This document shows, piece by piece, positions 1 through 8,521 of a stretch of DNA of 64,000 nucleotides. A program made the position numbers and the translations under genes. Origin of the DNA: Prauserella salsuginis (GTDB lineage Bacteria; Actinomycetota; Actinomycetes; Mycobacteriales; Pseudonocardiaceae); NCBI RefSeq assembly GCF_024648885.1, contig NZ_JANBBF010000011.1, forward strand, positions 248,001-312,000, given 5' to 3'. Below the pieces are notes generated by a model. It searched no databases. It was not told the DNA's origin and saw nothing but the letters and a program-made list of their open reading frames with translations. Position 1 is the first letter of the stretch; each line of letters opens with the position of its first letter.

Positions 1-211
1 CGCGTCGGGAGGCTCGGCGGTGCCGACGGGGAGACATCCCGTCTCCGAGCTGTTGACCTGGCACGAGTGAGCCGCCGGGGCGCTGCGCACCCGTGATCCG
101 CCCGGCAGCGGCGTGCCGGTCTCAGCAGCGGTGCAGATCTCAGCAACGACGCGCCGGTCGGCAGTGGCGGGCCGCGACCGTGACGGTCACTGCGTCGCGG
201 CCCGCCACCGC
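1..211. other. Left-edge intergenic sequence
   Basis: No gene is supported here. A short stem (GGAGAC / GTCTCC around bases 30-46) could be the terminator of a gene left of the window. The strong hairpin at 164-208, next to the emb stop codon, is listed separately. Confidence 0.4.
164..208 (-). terminator. Hairpin terminator of emb
   Basis: Two 15-base arms (164-178 and 194-208, GTGGCGGGCCGCGAC and its complement) pair perfectly around a 15-base loop. The hairpin lies 3 bases past the emb stop codon on the minus strand. There is no T-tract, which is common for actinobacterial terminators. Confidence 0.65.
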
Positions 212-3200
212 TCAGCGGCTCTTGGAGTTGCCGTCGGGCTGCTGCGGGCCCGGCCCGGGGGACTGCCAGCCCCACATTGTCCGTTCACCCGTCTCGACCG
301 CCGGTTCCGTTCCCTGGCGGTACGGCCTGACCTCGTACAGCGATCCCCACGCCTGGCTGGGCTTGCCCTTGACGTAGCTCGGCACCTCGGGGTCGTCGGC
401 GACCTCTTCGAGGTTGCCGATCGGCCCGCCGCCCTGGCTGCTGGCGATGTTCGACTCGTGGGCCAACGGCTCGGCGACGATCCGGTACTCGGGCATCTCG
501 TAGATGCCGTTGCGGATCTGCATCGGCCTCAGGCAGGGGTAGACGAACGAGGCGGGCCAGTCGATGTACACCGGTTCGTCGCCGACGCGTTCGGTCAGCG
601 TGGTGAACGTGGGCACGCGCGGGGCGGTCACGGCGACCCAGCCGTCCTCGGTGAGGTCGTCGTCGCCCGCGGCGACCCGCACGGCGGTGGCACCGTCCGG
701 CGCCTTGTCGAGGCTCAGCCGCAGGTCCTTCCACTCGTCCTGACCGTCGCCGGTATCCAGCAGCTTCTCGGTGCCGACGACCTCGAAGCCTTGCGGCGTG
801 GGCTTGCCGAACTCCAGCTCGATCTGCGTCGCCTTGCCGCCCGGCGCGTAGGCCGACAGCGCGACCTGGTCACCGTCGGCGCGGTCGCCGAGCCCGAACC
901 AGTCCGTTCGCAGCTGTCCGGTCGGGTTCGCCTGCTCGTTGTAACTGCTCCACATCGGCACCGTTTCCGGGGTGAACCCGTGCGGCGGCTCGGCCAGCGC
1001 GTCGCCGTCGCTGATCGGTTCGGTGTGGAAGCCCTCCTGCACGGGACCGTTCGCCCGCTGCGGTTCCGGCAGATCCCCCGGCCGGTTCTGGTCGGGCTGC
1101 TCCTGCGGCGGGGCGGTGCGCTGCTGTCCCTGTGGCAACCGCTGGAGCATGCTCGACACCGGGTCCCGCTCGACCATCACGTAGTCGCCGAGGCCGCAGC
1201 TCGAGCCCAGCACGTGCTCGACGTTCGCCTTGCCGAACGAGTAGGTGTCCCGCTGTGCGTGGATCGCCTTGGCCATGGACCCGACCTCGGCGGTCACGAA
1301 CAGCCCGCTGACCACGACGAACGCCAGCGATCCACGGAACAGCATCCGGCGTTGCGACGGTTGCGGCGCCTCCGGCCGTCCCGAGCGGATGTTCTCGACG
1401 AACGCGTACAGCGCGAACAGGGCGGCCCCGGCCAGCAGCACCGTGGCGATCTTGATGCCGAACAGCTGGGGCGGCATGTTCCACCACGGCACACCGAGGC
1501 GCGAGATGAACCAGTAGGCGTTCGGGCCGGTCAGCGCCAGCGCGGAGACGCCGAGCAGTCCCACCACGAACAGGGCCTGGTTGCGCCGCGATCGCAGCAC
1601 CGACGCGCTGACCGCCAGTGCCGTCAGCGCGGCCATCGCCGCGCCCACGGCGGCGAAGGCGCCGAAGTGGTGCGTGAACTTGGTCGGTGTCAGCGCCATG
1701 AGCAGGAAGAACACCGCCGTGGTGCCGATGAGGCGACGGCTCGGCCCGAGCGCGGCACCCTTGATCCGGCTGCGCCGGAGCAGCACCGCCAGGCACGCCG
1801 CGGTGCACAGCAGGAGCAGCAACACGGGGAAGCGGCGGGTCGCCGAGCCGTCCGCGGAATCGGCGAACAGCAGCTCGTAGCGGTTCAGCTCCTGGAACCA
1901 CGACAGGTTCGGCCCGACCGCGGTCCGCAGTCGCGTGCCCTCCATGACCGTCGCGAACGTCTGGTCGGCGAACACGACGACCAGCACCAGCAGCCCGGTG
2001 CCCGCGATCGGCGCCAGCACCGGGCGCCACCCGTTGTCGCGGGCGCGCTGGCGCAGCAATTGGAACAGGGGTTTCGCCGCGACCAGGAAAGGCGCCACGG
2101 CGATGAGGCCCGTGGGCGTGGCGGCCAGGGTCAGCGCGGCGGCGAGCAGGCCGAGGCAGACGGGCAGCAGCCTGCGGGTGACCAGTGCGCGTTCGACGGC
2201 GCAGATCGCGAGCAGCGAGCCGAGCGCGGCGACGGGCTCGGGGCGGGTGCCGGTGTTGTAGGTCATCCACCAGACCAGGAACACCGTCGCCGCGGCCCAC
2301 CCGGCGGCGCGACTGGACCGGACCGCCTTGCCGAGGCGCGGCATCACCTCGCGGCTGATGAGCAGCCAGCTGAGCACACCGAGCAGGAAGGACGGCAGTC
2401 TGATCCATGGCGCGACCGTGCTGACGTGCGCCATCAGCTCATAGACGTGGTAGAACCAGCCGAACGGCGCCTCCGCGACGCCGAACCAGCGGTGGTAGTT
2501 CGTGAGGTATCCGGCGTCCTCGGCCACGCGGGCCATCGACAGGATGTAGCCGTCGTCGGCGGTGACCGGGCCGATGAACACCCAGATTCCGAGCATGCCG
2601 ATGACGACTGCGTCGCGCCCCGTCAGCCGCCACCAGCCGACCGGTGCCCAGCGGGGGGCGCGGCGGGCGAAGCCGCGGTCGAGCCGGTTCACCACGAACA
2701 GGCACGCCAGCAGTGCCACCACGGCCACGGCGCCCACGACGGTCTTCAACACCGTCGGTGTCGACTGGTAGCGGGTGTCGGGCGTGATCGACACGCCGAG
2801 CCCGTCGGTCGGGTCCTGCGCGGCCTCGAGCGACGAGTAGATGCCGACCACCCGCGGGCGCACGTCGCCGTCCTCGGAGTACACCGGCGTGTCGTTGACC
2901 GACATGCTCGTGTGCTCGGCGGTCGACGAGACCGAGATGGTGCAGTCGCCCGGTGGGAGCTGCTGGCGCGCGACCTGCTCGCCGCGGCTGAACGCGATGA
3001 GCGTGTTGTCGTTCACCCGCAGCTGCATGCCCGAGCCGTCCTCGAGGCGCTCCGGCGGGACGGTCGACAGCAGGTTCGTCTCACCCGCGGTCCGGTCGTC
3101 GAGCGACCTGGCCGCGGCGCACGGGACGTCGGCCGTCAGCTCCTGGGCCCAGTATCCGGCGAGCGGCGCGTTGACCTGTTCGGTGTTTCCGCCCGCAGGC

Positions 3201-3397
3201 CAGGTGATCCGTGCGGTGTCCTGGACCACAGGCAGGAACGGGTAGGCCACGGCGCATATGGCGGCGACGAGCCCCAGGATCGTCGCGAGCCACTTCTTCT
3301 GTGTGTTCGCGCGAGGGCCCCGTGATCCGGCGGACGCGCCGGAATGTTCCGGCTGTGTGCCGGAATTGTCCGTCGAAGTCGAGTTCGCTGGCGGCAT
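212..3397 (-). CDS. emb: Arabinosyltransferase, Emb family
   Basis: Membrane arabinofuranosyltransferase that adds arabinose from decaprenyl-phosphoryl-arabinose to cell-wall arabinan (the EmbA/B/C family, target of ethambutol in mycobacteria). The protein has 1061 residues, normal for the family. It has a polar N-terminus, a first membrane segment at about 35-55, a periplasmic N-terminal domain, then a many-pass membrane domain and a soluble carbohydrate-binding C-terminal domain. The family motif ADDGY is at about residue 283, followed by the conserved NYHRWFG and EAPFGWFYHVYE segments; the Asp pair is the known catalytic site. Only one emb copy is in the window, so A, B or C cannot be assigned. 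It lies 45 bp after cobK on the same strand. A perfect hairpin follows the stop. Confidence 0.93.
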   Translation of the reverse strand: MPPANSTSTDNSGTQPEHSGASAGSRGPRANTQKKWLATILGLVAAICAVAYPFLPVVQDTARITWPAGGNTEQVNAPLAGYWAQELTADVPCAAARSLDDRTAGETNLLSTVPPERLEDGSGMQLRVNDNTLIAFSRGEQVARQQLPPGDCTISVSSTAEHTSMSVNDTPVYSEDGDVRPRVVGIYSSLEAAQDPTDGLGVSITPDTRYQSTPTVLKTVVGAVAVVALLACLFVVNRLDRGFARRAPRWAPVGWWRLTGRDAVVIGMLGIWVFIGPVTADDGYILSMARVAEDAGYLTNYHRWFGVAEAPFGWFYHVYELMAHVSTVAPWIRLPSFLLGVLSWLLISREVMPRLGKAVRSSRAAGWAAATVFLVWWMTYNTGTRPEPVAALGSLLAICAVERALVTRRLLPVCLGLLAAALTLAATPTGLIAVAPFLVAAKPLFQLLRQRARDNGWRPVLAPIAGTGLLVLVVVFADQTFATVMEGTRLRTAVGPNLSWFQELNRYELLFADSADGSATRRFPVLLLLLCTAACLAVLLRRSRIKGAALGPSRRLIGTTAVFFLLMALTPTKFTHHFGAFAAVGAAMAALTALAVSASVLRSRRNQALFVVGLLGVSALALTGPNAYWFISRLGVPWWNMPPQLFGIKIATVLLAGAALFALYAFVENIRSGRPEAPQPSQRRMLFRGSLAFVVVSGLFVTAEVGSMAKAIHAQRDTYSFGKANVEHVLGSSCGLGDYVMVERDPVSSMLQRLPQGQQRTAPPQEQPDQNRPGDLPEPQRANGPVQEGFHTEPISDGDALAEPPHGFTPETVPMWSSYNEQANPTGQLRTDWFGLGDRADGDQVALSAYAPGGKATQIELEFGKPTPQGFEVVGTEKLLDTGDGQDEWKDLRLSLDKAPDGATAVRVAAGDDDLTEDGWVAVTAPRVPTFTTLTERVGDEPVYIDWPASFVYPCLRPMQIRNGIYEMPEYRIVAEPLAHESNIASSQGGGPIGNLEEVADDPEVPSYVKGKPSQAWGSLYEVRPYRQGTEPAVETGERTMWGWQSPGPGPQQPDGNSKSR

Positions 3398-3442
3398 CGG
3401 ACGTCACGCTAGCGGCAGCGCACCGCCGCTCCGCCCGCGGGG

Positions 3443-4201
3443 CTATCGCTTCGTGCGGTCGACAACCCAGCGCACGGCGGATTTCACATCGGCCGAATGG
3501 GGCATATCGGGCCGCGCTGGACGGCGTACGACGATCACCGGAATACTCGCGTCCCGTGCCGCGTGCAGCTTTGCCGCGGTCATGTCGCCGCCGCTGTCCT
3601 TCGTGACGAGCACGTCGATGCGGTGCCTGCGGAGCAGTTCGGCCTCGTCGGCCACGCGGTACGGGCCGCGCGACAGTGTCACCTCGAGCCGCGCGGGCAG
3701 CGGCCCGTCCGCCTCGTCCGGCGGGTCGACGCAGCGCGCGAGCAGCCACATGTCGAGACCGGCGAACTCGGCGAGTCCCTGCCTGCCGGTGGTGAGCAGC
3801 GCCCTGGTGCCCAGCCGGGGCAGCAGCCGTGCCGCGTCGGCGAGGGTGTCGGCCCAGTGCCAGTCGTCGCCGTCGCCGGGCTGCCAGCCGGGCCGTTCGA
3901 GCCGGAGCACGGGTACGCCGGCCGAGGCGGTCGCCGTGGCTGCCGACGCGGAGATCCGCCGCGCGAACGGGTGCGTCGCGTCGACGACGGCACCGATGTC
4001 GTGGTCGGCCAGCCACCGTGCGAGACCGTCGGGGCCGCCGAAACCACCCACTCGGATGTCCCCCTGAGGGAGGCGCGGCTTCGCCACCCGGCCGGCGAGG
4101 GACGATGTCACCGGGACCTCGCGGGCGACGAGTTCGGCGGCGAGCGCGCGAGCCTCGGAGGTGCCGCCGAGGATCAGCACCCGTGGAGCGATACTTCCCA
4201 T
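3443..4201 (-). CDS. cobK: Precorrin-6A reductase CobK/CbiJ
   Basis: NAD(P)H-dependent reductase that converts (cobalt-)precorrin-6A to -6B in corrin ring synthesis, in the cytoplasm. The 252 residues match the family length. The N-terminus RVLILGGTSEARALA is the CobK nucleotide-binding start, and VVDATHPFARRIS at about 70-82 is the family signature. Later blocks (RLERPGW, LLTTGRQGL, VTKDSGG) also fit. The gene is divergent from cbiD with 77 bp between the starts, so the two corrin genes may share a regulatory region, although no B12 riboswitch is visible there. Confidence 0.93.
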   Translation of the reverse strand: MGSIAPRVLILGGTSEARALAAELVAREVPVTSSLAGRVAKPRLPQGDIRVGGFGGPDGLARWLADHDIGAVVDATHPFARRISASAATATASAGVPVLRLERPGWQPGDGDDWHWADTLADAARLLPRLGTRALLTTGRQGLAEFAGLDMWLLARCVDPPDEADGPLPARLEVTLSRGPYRVADEAELLRRHRIDVLVTKDSGGDMTAAKLHAARDASIPVIVVRRPARPDMPHSADVKSAVRWVVDRTKR

Positions 4202-4278
4202 GACCGGACAGTCTGACCGAGCCCTCCGCCCGGCCGGGCGAATGTGTGACGTAAGCGAGCGCGTGACGGAGTGATTGT

Positions 4279-5346
4279 GTGACCGAGCTCCGGTACGGCT
4301 GGACGACGGGCGCCTGCGCGACCGCAGCGACGACGGCCGCCTACACCGCGCTGCTGACGGGCGTGTTCCCCGACCCGGTCGAGGTCCGGCTGCCGAGGGA
4401 CCGGCGGCCGTCGTTCGCGCTGGCCACCGAGCGCCTCGCCGACGGCGAGGCGAGCGCCGGGGTGATCAAGGACGCGGGCGACGATCCTGACGTCACGCAC
4501 GGTGCGCTGGTGATCGCCACCGTGCTGCCGGGCAGGGCGGGCAGTGGGGTCACCTTCCGTGCGGGCGCGGGCGTCGGCACGGTGACGCTGCCCGGCCTGC
4601 CGCTGGACGTCGGTGAAGCCGCGATCAATCCCGTGCCGCGGCGGTTGATGACCGAGGCCGTGCAGCGGTTGGCCGCCGAGCACGGCGGCAGCGGTGATGT
4701 CGTCGTCGAGATCGGTATCGACGGCGGTGAGGAGATGGCCCGGCACACGTGGAACCCGCGGCTCGGCATCGTCGGGGGCCTGTCGGTGCTCGGCACGACC
4801 GGTGTGGTGGTGCCGTACTCGTGCTCGGCGTGGATCGACAGCATCCGGCGCGGGATCGACGTCGCGCGGGCGCTGGGACTCGAGCACGTCGCGGGCGCGG
4901 TCGGCTCGACGTCGGAGCGTGTCGCGAAGGAGCTGTACGACCTGCCGGACGAGGCGCTGCTCGACATGGGTGATTTCGCGGGCGCGGTGCTGAAGTACCT
5001 GCGCCGGAATCCGGTGCCGCGGCTGACCCTCTCCGGCGGGTTCGCGAAGCTGTCGAAACTGGCTGCGGGACATCTGGACCTGCATTCGAAACGGTCACAG
5101 GTGGATCTGGGCCTGCTGGCCGGCATCGCCGAGGACGCGGGCCGGGGCGAGGTGGCGGCCGCCATCGGCGGGGCGAACACAGCGCTGCACGCGCTGGAAC
5201 TCGCGCGGGAAGCGGGCCTGGAGCTGGGCGACCTCGTCGCGGAACGCGCCCGGCAGCAGGCTGTCGAGGTGCTCGGCGACGCGCCGGTCCACGTCGACGT
5301 CGTGGCCATCGACCGCGCGGGCACCGTCGTCGGCAGGGCAGGCTGA
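4279..5346 (+). CDS. cbiD: Cobalt-precorrin-5B C1-methyltransferase CbiD
   Basis: SAM-dependent C1-methyltransferase that acts with ring contraction and deacylation in corrin synthesis. It has 355 residues with a GTG start. The N-terminus YGWTTGACATAATTAA is the CbiD signature, and the glycine-rich nucleotide/SAM region (SVLGTTGVVVPYS) and C-terminal LSGGFAKLSKLA block are present. CbiD belongs to the 'anaerobic' branch, whereas CobL and CobM nearby carry 'aerobic' names. Such mixed sets are common in actinobacteria. No good Shine-Dalgarno sequence precedes the GTG, so a slightly different start is possible. Confidence 0.92.
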   Translation: MTELRYGWTTGACATAATTAAYTALLTGVFPDPVEVRLPRDRRPSFALATERLADGEASAGVIKDAGDDPDVTHGALVIATVLPGRAGSGVTFRAGAGVGTVTLPGLPLDVGEAAINPVPRRLMTEAVQRLAAEHGGSGDVVVEIGIDGGEEMARHTWNPRLGIVGGLSVLGTTGVVVPYSCSAWIDSIRRGIDVARALGLEHVAGAVGSTSERVAKELYDLPDEALLDMGDFAGAVLKYLRRNPVPRLTLSGGFAKLSKLAAGHLDLHSKRSQVDLGLLAGIAEDAGRGEVAAAIGGANTALHALELAREAGLELGDLVAERARQQAVEVLGDAPVHVDVVAIDRAGTVVGRAG

Positions 5347-5348
5347 CC

Positions 5349-5385
5349 GCGCCCGTGCCGGCGGGGTCGATGCCGGCACGGGCGC
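5349..5385. terminator. Bidirectional hairpin between cbiD and secreted protein
   Basis: Perfect 14-bp stem (5349-5362 with 5372-5385) and a 9-base loop, 2 bp after the cbiD stop and 11 bp from the convergent secreted-protein stop. It is placed to end transcription from both sides. Confidence 0.65.
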
Positions 5386-5396
5386 GTGCGGGCGTG

Positions 5397-5774
5397 TCAG
5401 CAGTGGCTCAGCAGCAACTCGACGTAGTTCGTGTTGGCCACGCGGTAGTTGAAGCTCTCGCGCGAGCCGAAGCCCGTCGTGCGTGCGACCCCCGTGCCGT
5501 CGCCGGTGTCGACGCAGACGTCGGTGTTGTCCGGCCGGGTGTCCTCGACCCAGCCGAAGAAGTTGACACCGCCGTCGGCGCACACGAGCTCCCAGTGGGC
5601 CCGGCCGCCGGGGATCGTGGGATCGGAGACCGAGGGGCAGAAGCCACTGACGTGATAGCCGTCGTCGCCGGCCGGAGCCGACTGCGCCGTGCCGGCGTGG
5701 GCGGTGGTCGTCATGGTGCCGGCGAGCGCGAGAGCGCCGAGCGCTGCGGCGGCGTGGCGGGTGATCGGGCGCAT
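5397..5774 (-). CDS. Small secreted cysteine-containing protein
   Basis: 125-residue exported protein of unknown function. The start is the ATG preceded by GGGAAAGGAAC; a longer in-frame reading has no such site. Residues 1-26 form a signal peptide (MRPITRHAAAALGALALAG then TAHAG), with cleavage predicted after AHA. The mature part of about 100 residues has four cysteines (FCPSV, LVCADGG, VCVDTG, SHC at the end), enough for two disulfides. It has no recognised catalytic motif. Its small size and convergent position with cbiD suggest an independent secreted factor rather than a corrin enzyme. Confidence 0.75.
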   Translation of the reverse strand: MRPITRHAAAALGALALAGTMTTTAHAGTAQSAPAGDDGYHVSGFCPSVSDPTIPGGRAHWELVCADGGVNFFGWVEDTRPDNTDVCVDTGDGTGVARTTGFGSRESFNYRVANTNYVELLLSHC

Positions 5775-6011
5775 GCGTTCCTTTCCCTCTGCGGTTTCTG
5801 ACGCGGCGAGTGTGCGGCGACGGCATGGTCCGCCGGTGGTTCTCGGGTGGCACCGGGTGGTCGGGCGGTGGTTCGAACCGTGCGGGGTCGTGCTTCCGCT
5901 CGGTTCCCGCAGGGGACCACTGTCGGCGCACGGAGCTGCGTGGCCGGGCTCCGGTGGCAGCACCGGAAAACGAGTCGACGCGCCACGGCGCACGCACGTA
6001 CGTTGTCCCGC

Positions 6012-6065
6012 GTGGGTACAGGTGCTTTCTTCGCAGCGTTCTTCGTGAGGCTGCGCCGCGCATAG
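6012..6065 (+). CDS. Candidate erm leader peptide (17 codons)
   Basis: Short reading frame GTG...TAG encoding MGTGAFFAAFFVRLRRA, which ends 116 bp before the erm start. Macrolide-arrest leaders with an arginine-x-arginine motif are known upstream of erm genes (ErmD leader type), and this peptide ends in RLRR. A TACGTT hexamer at 5999-6004 could be a -10 element that makes the ORF nearly leaderless. Between the leader and erm are pairable stretches, including a CCGGGT/ACCCGG stem that would cover the edge of the erm ribosome site. The function is inferred from motif and position only. The rest of 5775-6181 shows no other gene. Confidence 0.35.
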   Translation: MGTGAFFAAFFVRLRRA

Positions 6066-6181
6066 CGGCGGCCTCGGCGTATCGCGCGACTCCTCCGTGC
6101 GCCGGCCGTCCTCGGCAGGTCCTGCCGGGCGGCCCGTTTCGTGCTGCCCGGGTCACCCCACGGCACCCGGAGAGAACACCC

Positions 6182-7204
6182 GTGTCTCGTCACAGCGGCC
6201 GGCATGAGCTCGGCCAGAACTTCCTCACCGACCGGGCGACGATCGCCCGCATCGTCGACCTCGTCGCCCGCACCGACGGCCCGATCGTCGAGATCGGCCC
6301 CGGAGCGGGCGCCGTCACGCTTCCGCTCGAAACTCTCGGCAGGCCGATCACCGCCGTCGAGCTCGACGGGCGCCTCGCCGCCGAGCTCCGGAACACGGTG
6401 GGGCCCAGGCGGCCCGCCGACCGGCGACGGGCCGATCGGTTTCCAGCCGGACAGCGGCCCACCGGACAGCAGCCCGCCGCACAGCGTGATTCCGGGCAGC
6501 GTGACTCCGGACGGCGTGACTCCGGACGGCGTGACTCCGGACGGCCCGATGCCGCACAGCACGATGTCGGACAGCGTGACTCCGGACGGCGCGGGGAGGC
6601 GCCGCGTACCCGCGTCGTCCAGGCTGATTTCGGCAGCTTCGCCCTGCCCCGCACGCCGCACGTGATCGTCGGCAACCTTCCCTTCCACCGCACCACCGGC
6701 ATGCTGCGCAGGGTGCTGGCCGCCGACCACTGGACCGACGCCGTGCTACTCGTCCAGTGGGAGGTGGCGCGCCGCCGCGCGGGCGTCGGCGGGGCCACGA
6801 TGATGACGGCCCAGTGGTGGCCGTGGTTCGAGTTCGGTCTCGACCGGCGGGTTCCCGCCGCGGCGTTCACCCCGCGTCCCGACGTCGACGGCGGCCTGCT
6901 GACGATCACCCGCCGCGCGCATCCGCTCCTACCCGCCTCCGAACGCCGCGGTTACGCCGAGCTGGTCCACGCCGTGTTCACCGGACCGGGTCGCGGTATC
7001 CAGGAGATCCTGACGCGCCGGTTCGGCCATCGCACCGCGGTGAGCCGGTGGCTCGCCGACAACGGCGTACCTGCCACGGCCCTGCCTCGCGCGCTCACCG
7101 CGCCGCAGTGGGCAGCGCTGCACGCGCTGGCAGCGGAGTTGTCGGCGCGGCCGTCCGGCGGCGGGCGACGATCCGGCGGGCGCACTCGCCCGCGGCGCCG
7201 ATGA
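6182..7204 (+). CDS. erm: 23S rRNA adenine N-6 methyltransferase, Erm family (Lrm/ErmO type), with repeat insertion
   Basis: Methylates an adenine of 23S rRNA (A2058 in known Erm proteins), giving macrolide-type resistance. The GTG start follows GGAGAGA. Order: GRHELGQNFL, SAM motif I EIGPGAGAVT (about 39-48), motif II AVELD, then motif IV VGNLPFHRTT (about 162), QWEVARRRAGVGG and the C-terminal rRNA-recognition lobe. The wording follows the Streptomyces Lrm/ErmO subgroup closely. Between motif II and the next conserved strand (VVQADF) lie about 65 extra residues rich in RDSGR/RDSGQ, encoded by a 15-bp tandem repeat. Activity despite this insert is untested. The last 110 bp overlap the convergent dedA-like gene. 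Confidence 0.88.
   Translation: MSRHSGRHELGQNFLTDRATIARIVDLVARTDGPIVEIGPGAGAVTLPLETLGRPITAVELDGRLAAELRNTVGPRRPADRRRADRFPAGQRPTGQQPAAQRDSGQRDSGRRDSGRRDSGRPDAAQHDVGQRDSGRRGEAPRTRVVQADFGSFALPRTPHVIVGNLPFHRTTGMLRRVLAADHWTDAVLLVQWEVARRRAGVGGATMMTAQWWPWFEFGLDRRVPAAAFTPRPDVDGGLLTITRRAHPLLPASERRGYAELVHAVFTGPGRGIQEILTRRFGHRTAVSRWLADNGVPATALPRALTAPQWAALHALAAELSARPSGGGRRSGGRTRPRRR
6480..6590 (+). repeat. 15-bp tandem repeat inside erm
   Basis: The unit GTGACTCCGGACGGC, with variants, is repeated in frame and encodes RDSGR steps. Three adjacent copies are almost identical, with diverged copies on both sides. It interrupts the methyltransferase core between SAM motif II and the following strand. Confidence 0.85.
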
Positions 7205-7703
7205 CCGTGGCCATGGCGATCCCGGCGAGCAGTGACAGCACCGGGTCGCCGCGGGTGACCGGTGCGATCAGCAGTCCCATGCTCGTCATGTATCCGCACC
7301 ACACGGCGGAACTGAGGAGCGTGGCCGGGACGAAGCGGGTCACCGGAATCCGCACGCGGCCGGCCGCGGCGACGCTGACCAGGCGCCCTCCCGGCAGGAA
7401 CCGCACCGCCACCAGCGTCAGTATCGGCCTCCGGTGCAGCTGTCTGCGCACCCAGGTGTCGTCGCGCCTGCCGCGCAGGAACCGGTGGGACGACCGGCCC
7501 AGTGTGTACAGCAGGGCGTCACCGGCGAGTGACCCCACGAAGGCCGCCGCTGCGAGCGCCGCGACCCTGCCGGCGTCGCCTGCCGCCGCGACCGAGGACA
7601 GCAGCACCGGTTCGCTGGGCAGGAACGGCAGCGGACCGTCGGCCAGCACGGCGAGTGCCAGCAACGGCAGGAGCCAGGTGCTGCCCAACAGATCGCCCGT
7701 CAT
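7095..7703 (-). CDS. DedA/SNARE-associated family membrane protein
   Basis: 202-residue integral membrane protein of the DedA family (envelope homeostasis, proposed lipid scramblases). The family signatures are visible: LPFLPSEPVLLSSVAAA near the N-terminus, FVGSLAGDALLYTLGR in the middle, and RFLPGGRLVSVAAAGR, a variant of the conserved DedA RF.PG.R motif. Four to five hydrophobic segments follow. It begins 32 bp after the cobM stop on the same strand and may be the last gene of a cobL-cobM-dedA unit. Its 3' 110 bp are antisense to the end of erm. Confidence 0.85.
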   Translation of the reverse strand: MTGDLLGSTWLLPLLALAVLADGPLPFLPSEPVLLSSVAAAGDAGRVAALAAAAFVGSLAGDALLYTLGRSSHRFLRGRRDDTWVRRQLHRRPILTLVAVRFLPGGRLVSVAAAGRVRIPVTRFVPATLLSSAVWCGYMTSMGLLIAPVTRGDPVLSLLAGIAMATVIGAAGECARRIVARRRTAAPTTPLPARAALPTAAR

Positions 7704-7735
7704 GCACTCCAGGGTCCCGGCCGGTGGCGGGTCGG

Positions 7736-8521
7736 TCAGTGGGGCTGGCCCCCGTGTTCGCAGTAGGGATCACCGGGTGCGTGGCGTTCGCGGCCCGCCG
7801 AGTAGAGGAAGCTGTCGGGGAAGTTCTCGGCAGCGAGGACCTTGCCTACGAAGATCATCGCCGCGCGGTTCAGTCCTGCCTCGCGCACCTGGACCGCGAT
7901 GTCACCGAGGGTCCCGCGCAGCACCGTTTCACCCGGCTGGGTCGCCTTCGCGACCACGGCGGCGGGGCAACCGGGCCCGTAGTGCGGCAGCAGCTCGTCG
8001 ACCACCTGCTCGACGCGGTTGACCGCCAGGTGCAGGGCCAGGGTCGCCCCGGACGCGCCCAGCGTCGCCAGTTCCTCACCCTCGGGCATCGATGTGGACC
8101 GGGCCTGCGCACGGGTGAGGATGAGGCTCTGCCCGACGGTTGGCACCGTCAGCTCGCGGCCCAGCACGGCGGCGGCCGCGGAGAAGGCGGGCACTCCCGG
8201 GGTGACGTCGTAGGGCACGCCCGCCGCGTCGAGCCTGCGCATCTGCTCGGCGACCGCGCTGTAGACGGCGGGATCGCCGGAACACAGCCGCGCGACGTCG
8301 TGACCCGACTCGTGCGCGGCGACCAGTTTGCCGATGATGTCGTCGAGTGTCAGGTCGGCGGTGTCGACCAGGGTGGCGCCGTCAGGACAGTGGGCGAGCA
8401 GGTCGGTCGGCGTGAGGCTGCCCGGGTAGAGGCAGACGCCGCAGCTCGCGAGCAGCTGCTGCCCGCGGACGGTGATCAGGTCGGCGGCACCCGGTCCGGC
8501 GCCGATGAAATGGACGGTCAC
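7736..8521 (-). CDS. cobM: Precorrin-4 C11-methyltransferase CobM/CbiF
   Basis: SAM-dependent methyltransferase of corrin synthesis, 261 residues. The start chosen is the GTG whose bases overlap the cobL stop (GTGA), because the conserved N-terminus VTVHFIGAGPGAADLITVRG begins there and the overlap implies coupled translation. An upstream ATG would add 15 unrelated residues. Family blocks seen: CLYPGSLTPTDLL, RLCSGDPAVYSAVAEQM, YDVTPGVPAFSAAAAVLGREL and the C-terminal AMIFVGKVL segment. Confidence 0.94.
   Translation of the reverse strand: MTVHFIGAGPGAADLITVRGQQLLASCGVCLYPGSLTPTDLLAHCPDGATLVDTADLTLDDIIGKLVAAHESGHDVARLCSGDPAVYSAVAEQMRRLDAAGVPYDVTPGVPAFSAAAAVLGRELTVPTVGQSLILTRAQARSTSMPEGEELATLGASGATLALHLAVNRVEQVVDELLPHYGPGCPAAVVAKATQPGETVLRGTLGDIAVQVREAGLNRAAMIFVGKVLAAENFPDSFLYSAGRERHAPGDPYCEHGGQPH

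Noticed and set aside
113-3325. 1070-codon open frame antisense to emb
   Set aside because: GC-rich shadow frame; its translation is Arg/His/Gln-rich with no recognisable domain, while the minus strand is a clear Emb protein.
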